Part shown: positions 59,174 to 64,000 of the stretch, piece after piece
Numbering within the stretch: position 1 is the first letter of the stretch
How the letters are laid out: the number at the start of each line of letters is the position of its first letter
Translations under genes and position numbers: made by a program
The notes under the pieces: generated by a model
What the model was told of the DNA's origin: nothing
Seen by the model: the letters and a program-made list of their open reading frames with translations, nothing else
Databases searched by the model: none
Origin: Nocardioides alpinus
GTDB taxonomy: Bacteria > Actinomycetota > Actinomycetes > Propionibacteriales > Nocardioidaceae
NCBI RefSeq assembly: GCF_900112035.1
Contig: NZ_FOKC01000003.1
Coordinates: 248,001-312,000 of the forward strand
DNA length: 64,000 nt
Direction of reading: 5' to 3'

Positions 59174-60037
59174 TCACTCCCGCGCCAGTCGTCCGACGAC
59201 CGCCCGCAGGGGCGCCCACGCGTCGCGTCCACGGCGGGTCACGGCGAACGCGCGCAGTCGCACCTCCGGGTCGCGCAGGCGTACGACGCTCACGCCGCGA
59301 CGCGACGTGCGCCCGCGCGGGAGCAGCCCGACCCCCCGGCCCGCGACCACGAGGTCGTCGAGGAGCTCGAGGGAGTCGATGCGGTGCACGACCCGCGGCA
59401 CGAATCCCGCCCGCGACGCCAGCGTCCGCAGGGCGTCCTCGTCGGCGGTGTTGCGGGAGTTGACGATCCAGTCCCGGTCGGCGAGGTCGGCCAGCACCAG
59501 CCCGCGGTCCCGCGTCGGCACGCCGACTCCCCACTCCACCTCCCACAGCGCCGTCACCTCGTGGTCGTCGCGCCAGTCCGCCGGCGCGAGGTCGTAGTCG
59601 TAGACGAGCGCGAGGTCGACCTCGTCGCGCGCCAGCAGGTCGAAGGCCTCGAGCGGCTCGTGCTCGTGGATGCGCACCTCGATGCCGGGGTGCGCGCTGC
59701 GCAGGTCGCCGACGACGGGCAGGAGCGAGCGCCGGATGGCCGAGGCGAAGCCGGCGACCCGCAGCACCCCGACCGGCTCGGCGCTCGGGTCCAGGTCCAG
59801 CCGCGCCGACTCCACCGCGGCCAGGATCGTGACGGCGTGGTCGGCGAGCCGGCGACCGGCCGGCGTGAGGCGCACCCGGCGCCCGTCGGGCTCGACGAGC
59901 GGCGTCCCGACGTCCCGCGCCAGTGCGGCGATCCCCTGCGAGACGCTCGACGTCGTCGTGGACAGCGCGTCGGCCACCTCGTGCATCGCTCCGAGCCGCG
60001 AGAGCTCCAGCAGCATCCGGAGCCGTCGCACATCCAT
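59174..60037 (-). CDS. LysR family transcriptional regulator
   Basis: A 287-residue LTTR. Helix-turn-helix: [49 protein letters not shown]. The effector part is [60 protein letters not shown]. Divergent from the EamA gene at 60121, so probably its activator. Convergent with the IclR gene, stops three bases apart. Confidence 0.92.
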   Translation of the reverse strand: MDVRRLRMLLELSRLGAMHEVADALSTTTSSVSQGIAALARDVGTPLVEPDGRRVRLTPAGRRLADHAVTILAAVESARLDLDPSAEPVGVLRVAGFASAIRRSLLPVVGDLRSAHPGIEVRIHEHEPLEAFDLLARDEVDLALVYDYDLAPADWRDDHEVTALWEVEWGVGVPTRDRGLVLADLADRDWIVNSRNTADEDALRTLASRAGFVPRVVHRIDSLELLDDLVVAGRGVGLLPRGRTSRRGVSVVRLRDPEVRLRAFAVTRRGRDAWAPLRAVVGRLARE

Positions 60038-60120
60038 TGCCCTATTGTGTCGACTTCGCGAACGGTATGTCCACCAAAGTCACGTGGACGCGAACGATGC
60101 GGATGTCCTTCACTGAGAAC

Positions 60121-60999
60121 ATGTCCCTCTCCCCCGCCCGCACCGGCGCCTCCATGGCCGTCGCCTCGATGCTCTGCGTCCAGCTCGGCCTGGCTGCGTC
60201 CGTCGGCCTGATCGACGACATCGGATCGACCGGGGCCGCGTGGCTGCGGCTGTTCTGGGCCGGGATCCTGCTGCTGGTGATCGTGCGGCCGCGGCTGCGT
60301 GACTACAGCCGCGAGGCGCTGTGGGCCGGCACGGCGCTCGGCGTCGCCACGGGTGGGGTGACCGTGCTCTTCATGGCCGCCGTCGCCCGGCTCCCCCTCG
60401 GCACCGCCAGTGCGCTGGAGTTCCTCGGCCCGCTGACGATCGCGGTGGTCCGCAGCCGGGGCGCGGGACGTGCGTGGGCGTTGCTGGCCGCCGTGGGGGT
60501 CGTGCTCCTCACCCAGCCGTGGACCGGCGACGCCGACCCGGTCGGGGTGGCCTTCGCGCTCGGCGCCGCCGTGTGCTGGGCTGCGTACATCCTGCTCACG
60601 CAGCGCGTCGGCGATGCGGTGAGCGGGCTCGGCGGGCTTGCCATCTCCATGCCGGTGGCCGCCCTGGTCGCGACGGTCGTCGCCGGTCCCGGCGTCTTCG
60701 GCGAGATGACGCCGGAGCTGCTGGTGGTCGGCCTCGGGCTGGCGATCCTGCTGCCCGTCGTGCCGTTCGCCCTCGAGCTGCTCGCCCTGCGACGGCTCAC
60801 CACGGGTGCCTTCGGGACCCTGATGGCGCTGGAGCCTGCCTTCGCGCTGATCATCGGGTTCCTCGCCCTGAGCCAGGTGCCCAACGGCCTCGCCGTGGGT
60901 GGCATCGCCCTCGTCGTCGCCGCCGGGATCGGGGCCGAGCGGAGCGGAGCGCGTACGGGGACCGAGGTTCCGGCCGTGGTCGAACGACTGCCGGCCTGA
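60121..60999 (+). CDS. EamA/RhtA-type transporter
   Basis: A 292-residue drug/metabolite transporter with ten membrane segments, including [36 protein letters not shown] and [12 protein letters not shown], typical of RhtA threonine/homoserine exporters. The start is ambiguous; ATG 60121 ([11 protein letters not shown]) matches the family best, while ATG 60067, 60097 and 60103 are possible. Its regulator is the divergent LysR. Confidence 0.85.
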   Translation: MSLSPARTGASMAVASMLCVQLGLAASVGLIDDIGSTGAAWLRLFWAGILLLVIVRPRLRDYSREALWAGTALGVATGGVTVLFMAAVARLPLGTASALEFLGPLTIAVVRSRGAGRAWALLAAVGVVLLTQPWTGDADPVGVAFALGAAVCWAAYILLTQRVGDAVSGLGGLAISMPVAALVATVVAGPGVFGEMTPELLVVGLGLAILLPVVPFALELLALRRLTTGAFGTLMALEPAFALIIGFLALSQVPNGLAVGGIALVVAAGIGAERSGARTGTEVPAVVERLPA

Positions 61000-61036
61000 C
61001 GGCCGACCCCACCACCCGCCGGGAAGACTGGCCCTC

Positions 61037-61810
61037 ATGACACGTGGACAGCTGATCGAGATCACCACCCCGGACGGCATCGCCGAGGCCTACCTCACCT
61101 CGCCGACCACCCAGGACGGACCGGTCCCCGGAGTGCTCTTCTTCATGGACGCCATCGGGGTGCGTCCCCGCATCGAGGAGATGGCCGACCGGATCGCCGG
61201 CTGGGGCTACGTCGTCCTGGCGCCCAACGTCTTCCACCGGCACGGCTCGGTCGCCGACATCGCTCCCACGACGGACCTCCGGCTACCCGGCGAGCGCGAG
61301 AAGTTCTTCCCCACTGTCATGCCCCTCGTCGCGAGCCACACGAGCGAGGAGGCGGCGCGCGACCTGCCCGCCTACGTCGCCGCCCTCGCCGACCAGCCGG
61401 GAGTGGACCCGCGCACCCTCGGGGTCACCGGCTACTGCATGGGCGCCCGCCTGGCCCTCCGAGCCGCGGGGCAGCTGCCCGACCTCGTCGCCGCGGTCGG
61501 CATGTTCCACGGCGGCGGCATCGTCACCGACGCGGTCGACAGCCCCCACCTCGTGGTCCCCCGCGTGCGCGCGGAGATCGTCGCCGGCCACGCCGACAAC
61601 GACGGGTCGATGTCACCCGAGGCCGTGGCCGCCTTCGACGACGCCCTCCGCTCGTCCGGCGTCACCGCCACGACCGCGGTGTACGCCGGAGCGCCGCACG
61701 GCTACACCATGTCCGACACGTCGATGTACGACGAGGCGGCAGCCGAGCGCCACTTCACCGAGCTGCAGGACCTGTTCGCCCGGACGCTCAGGCCGAGCGG
61801 ACCGACGTGA
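61037..61810 (+). CDS. Dienelactone hydrolase family protein
   Basis: A 257-residue alpha/beta hydrolase. The Cys nucleophile is in GYCMGARLAL, the Asp probably in HADNDGSM and the His in GAPHGYTM. The N-terminus PGVLFFMDAIGVRPRIEEMADRIAGWGYVVLAPNVFHRHGS is typical of DLH. It ends overlapping the convergent small Cys gene by 23 bases. Confidence 0.88.
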   Translation: MTRGQLIEITTPDGIAEAYLTSPTTQDGPVPGVLFFMDAIGVRPRIEEMADRIAGWGYVVLAPNVFHRHGSVADIAPTTDLRLPGEREKFFPTVMPLVASHTSEEAARDLPAYVAALADQPGVDPRTLGVTGYCMGARLALRAAGQLPDLVAAVGMFHGGGIVTDAVDSPHLVVPRVRAEIVAGHADNDGSMSPEAVAAFDDALRSSGVTATTAVYAGAPHGYTMSDTSMYDEAAAERHFTELQDLFARTLRPSGPT

Positions 61811-62252
61811 GCACACCGTTGGGCTGGAAGAACGGCCGACGGTCGAGGTCGTCCTTGGACGGTCGCACGAACTCGAAGCTCGCGGTGGTGACCAGCACCC
61901 ACTCCCCCGGCACCGAGTCCTGACCCAGCACCGGCTCGACCACGTCGGCGTACGACGCCAGCAGCGCCTCGGCGCAGTCGACGTGGCTCGCGGGGAACCG
62001 GAACGCCAGCCGGTCCACGTCGCGCGGCGACCCGACGAAGGCCAGCGGTCGGCCGAGGCCGGCCCCGCACACCCCGCAGATCCGGCTCAGCGCGCACTGG
62101 GTCACGCGGCGCACATCGAGGTCGCGGACCGACAGGGCGGCTCCGGGCGCACGATCGCCGTACCCCACGTCGGTGCCGGCCGCGAACGGCACGGGCACGT
62201 GCAGCTCGGGGTCGACAGGAAGCTCGTCAAAGGTGCGGGGAGCAGCATCCAT
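61788..62252 (-). CDS. Cys-motif protein of unknown function
   Basis: A 154-residue protein without signal peptide. The segment TQCALSRICGVCGAGLGRPLAFVGSPRDVDRLAFRFPASHVDCAEALL contains a CxxxxxCxxC cluster and later Cys/His, a possible metal or Fe-S/zinc site. Seen as conserved in actinobacteria by style only. Start ATG overlaps the desaturase stop by 1 base, so it is cotranscribed with it. Confidence 0.68.
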   Translation of the reverse strand: MDAAPRTFDELPVDPELHVPVPFAAGTDVGYGDRAPGAALSVRDLDVRRVTQCALSRICGVCGAGLGRPLAFVGSPRDVDRLAFRFPASHVDCAEALLASYADVVEPVLGQDSVPGEWVLVTTASFEFVRPSKDDLDRRPFFQPNGVLTSVRSA

Positions 62253-63469
62253 CAGCCGGCGCTCCGCTCACGGCTGCGCGACCAGCCGCCGAGCTCCGGG
62301 CGGCGCGAGGGCCGCTCGGCGTCCGACCGGCGCCGACGGTCCCGCACCGGCGAAGGCGGCTCCGGCTGGTCGCTGCTCGTCCAGCCGTTGGGGACCGACA
62401 GCTTGATGATCGTGCGCAGCGCCTGGCCGTACTGCTGGTGCAGCGGGCCGATCGTGTAGGGGATGTCGTACTTCTCGCACAGGGCCCGCACCTTGACCGC
62501 GATCTCGGGGTAGCGGTTGCTCGGCAGGTCGGGGAACAGGTGGTGCTCGATCTGGTAGCCGAGGCTGCCGCTGAGGATGTGCAGCGTGCGGCCGCCCTCG
62601 AAGTTGGCGGAGCCCAGCATCTGGCGGAGGTACCACTCGGCGCGGGTCTCGTCCTCGAGCTCCTCCTCGGTGAAGTGGAGGGCACCGTCGGGGAAGTGCC
62701 CGCAGAAGATGATGACGTACGACCAGAGGTTGCGCGCGACGTTGGCGCTCATGTTGGCCTTGAGCGTCGACCTCCACGCTGGCCCCGACAGCGCGGGGTA
62801 GACGACGTAGTCCTTTAGCACCTGGTTGCGGCCCTTGCGGAGGATCTGGCGCAGCTGCCGCTTCATCTCCTGGGGGTCCTTCTCGCCCTTGCGGATCCGC
62901 TCGATGTCGAGGTCGTGCAGGGCGACGCCCCACTGGAAGAGGCTGGCGAGGAGCGCGTTGTAGACGGGCTGCCCGAGGTTCATCGGGTGCCACTTCTGCT
63001 CGCGCGCCATCCGCAGGATGCCGTAGCCGATGTCGTTGTCGTGGCCGAGCACGTTGGTGAACTGGTGGTGGATGTAGTTGTGCGAGTGCTTCCACTGCTC
63101 GGCCGGCTGCGCGGTGTCCCACTCCCAGTTGCTGGAGTGGATCTCCGGGTCGTTCATCCAGTCCCACTGGCCGTGCATCACGTTGTGGCCGATCTCCATG
63201 TTCTCCAGGATCTTGGCGATCCCAAGCATGGCGGCACCGGCGACCAGCGCTGGCCTTCCGGCACGCTTCGAGTACGCGCTGGCCAGCATCGCGACGCGAC
63301 CGCCGGCGGCCAGACCGCGCTGGACCCGGATGATCCGGTTGATGTAGGCGGCGTCGCCGGCGTCGCGCGACTCCTCGACCTCCTGGCGGATCGCGTCGAG
63401 CTCGCGGCCGAGCTGCTCGACCTCCTCCGCGCTGAGGTGGGTGTATTCCTTGACGTCCGAGATGGCCAT
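62252..63469 (-). CDS. Membrane acyl-CoA desaturase (DesA3-like)
   Basis: A 405-residue integral membrane fatty acyl desaturase. Three His boxes: GHNVMHGQ (HxxxH), HSHNYIHHQ (HxxxHH) and QIEHHLFPDLP (QxxHH). Two hydrophobic pairs flank these. Ribosome site AAGGAG before ATG 63469. Its electron donor is the reductase just upstream on the same strand (63525), as in the DesA3-Rv3230c pair of mycobacteria. The C-terminal tail is basic and low complexity. Confidence 0.92.
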   Translation of the reverse strand: MAISDVKEYTHLSAEEVEQLGRELDAIRQEVEESRDAGDAAYINRIIRVQRGLAAGGRVAMLASAYSKRAGRPALVAGAAMLGIAKILENMEIGHNVMHGQWDWMNDPEIHSSNWEWDTAQPAEQWKHSHNYIHHQFTNVLGHDNDIGYGILRMAREQKWHPMNLGQPVYNALLASLFQWGVALHDLDIERIRKGEKDPQEMKRQLRQILRKGRNQVLKDYVVYPALSGPAWRSTLKANMSANVARNLWSYVIIFCGHFPDGALHFTEEELEDETRAEWYLRQMLGSANFEGGRTLHILSGSLGYQIEHHLFPDLPSNRYPEIAVKVRALCEKYDIPYTIGPLHQQYGQALRTIIKLSVPNGWTSSDQPEPPSPVRDRRRRSDAERPSRRPELGGWSRSRERSAG

Positions 63470-63490
63470 GTGACCAGGCTCCTTTTCGGT

Positions 63491-63523
63491 GGTTGAGGTG
63501 CGAGCTCAGCGAGCCTCGCAACC
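63491..63523. repeat. REP-like imperfect palindrome
   Basis: GGTTGAGGTGCGAG and AGCCTCGCAACC form the two sides of an imperfect inverted repeat inside the gap between the desaturase and the reductase. I recognise similar GGTTGAGGTGCGAG elements as scattered intergenic repeats in related genomes. It sits between cotranscribed genes. Confidence 0.6.
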
Positions 63524-63524
63524 T

Positions 63525-64000
63525 CTAGATGTCGAGCGTGCAGTCGCCTGCGGCGGCGGTGACGCAGGTCTGGATCTGCTCGTGCGGTTGTCCGAGCTCG
63601 TCGCCGTTGCGGAGGTCACGGACCGATCCCGAGACCAGCGTGACCGTGCAGGTGTGGCAGATGCCCATGCGGCAGCCGTACGGCATCCCGACGCCCGCCT
63701 GCTCGCCGGCCTCGAGGAGCGTGGTGGCGCCGTCGACCTCGACGGTCCTGCCGGAGTTGCGGAAGGTCAGCGTGCCGCCCTCTCCCCCACCACCGCCGAG
63801 CTCCAGCGAGAACCGCTCGACGTGGAGCTGCTCCTCGAGCCCGGCCTCCGCGTAGTGCGCGGTGATCGCGTCGAGCATCGGTGAGGGACCGCACGCCCAG
63901 GTCTCGCGCTGGCGCCAGTCGGGGCACACCGCGTCGAGGTCGGCGAGGTCGAGCATGCCGTCGGTGTCGGTGTGCAGCTGGTGGAGGGAGAACCCCTCGT
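63525..64000 (-). CDS. Ferredoxin reductase (C-terminal part, runs off the window)
   Basis: The visible C-terminal 158 codons read GFSLHQLHTDTDGMLDLADLDAVCPDWRQRETWACGPSPMLDAITAHYAEAGLEEQLHVERFSLEL and end in a plant-type 2Fe-2S domain (PYGCRMGICHTCTVTLVSGSVRDL...IQTCVTAAAGDCTLDI) with its four Cys. The reading frame continues beyond base 64000; the ATG at 63956 is internal. It provides electrons for the adjacent desaturase. Confidence 0.92.
   Translation of the reverse strand, partial: EGFSLHQLHTDTDGMLDLADLDAVCPDWRQRETWACGPSPMLDAITAHYAEAGLEEQLHVERFSLELGGGGGEGGTLTFRNSGRTVEVDGATTLLEAGEQAGVGMPYGCRMGICHTCTVTLVSGSVRDLRNGDELGQPHEQIQTCVTAAAGDCTLDI

Noticed and set aside
1..64000. tRNA, rRNA, CRISPR, prophage or secondary-metabolite gene cluster
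   Set aside because: No cloverleaf, repeat-spacer array, integrase, terminase, PKS or NRPS signature was seen.

Overview
The window is a very GC-rich chromosomal segment with GTG, TTG and ATG starts, heavy GC3 bias, frequent ATGA/GTGA gene overlaps, and F420-type and DUF222-HNH proteins. All of this points to a high-GC actinobacterium, most probably of the Nocardioides/Nocardioidaceae type (inferred from gene content and style, not from a search). No rRNA, tRNA, CRISPR array, phage or transposase gene was seen. No stretch longer than 300 bases lacks a gene; the longest intergenic gaps (about 230-270 bases) are described as features or in the neighbouring entries.

Layout. 1-4716: start of a possible S4-domain protein, a secreted phospholipase D-like protein, a DUF445 membrane protein, a TagD-like nucleotidyltransferase and a secreted HExxH metalloprotease. 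4706-9923: a TetR regulator facing a coupled run of an ACAD10/11-type acyl-CoA dehydrogenase, an SDR, an APH-like kinase, a histidine phosphatase and another SDR; this resembles a dissected ACAD11 or the levulinate (Lva) pathway. 9976-15637: a lower-GC secreted beta-propeller gene, a DUF222-HNH protein, a lipoprotein, a TetR/cupin pair sharing a large palindrome, and an acidic DUF5709 protein. 15700-17814: SNF2-type helicase.

18020-26483 is a complete phenylacetate degradation locus: paaK, a TetR regulator (paaR-like), paaI, paaE, paaD, paaC, paaB and paaA, with paaZ divergent from paaA across a palindromic operator. 26500-36190 holds small membrane and hydrophilic proteins, SDR, two LLM flavin/F420 oxidoreductases, a CDF cation transporter, a GntR regulator coupled to ACC deaminase, an APH-like kinase, an aspartate racemase-like protein, a GNAT, and a DUF6153-DUF305 pair rich in His and Met. 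36272-39128 encodes an unusual fusion of an FAD/NAD oxidoreductase with a TPR domain, and a tiny ORF.

39565-48228 looks like a copper-handling neighbourhood: a CopC-CopD-YtkA fusion, a YcnI-like protein, and a 1983-residue secreted multidomain protein that combines a ThuA domain, a complete galactose-oxidase-type copper-radical oxidase, two LamG domains and several Ig/cadherin-like repeats. 48470-58196 is a nine-gene uronate (5-keto-4-deoxyuronate) catabolic operon: kduI, kduD, a two-permease sugar ABC transporter, an aldehyde dehydrogenase, eda and kdgK. It ends in a clear terminator and is faced by an IclR regulator. 59174-64000: LysR/EamA pair, dienelactone hydrolase, a small Cys-containing protein, and an acyl-CoA desaturase with its ferredoxin reductase, which runs off the window.
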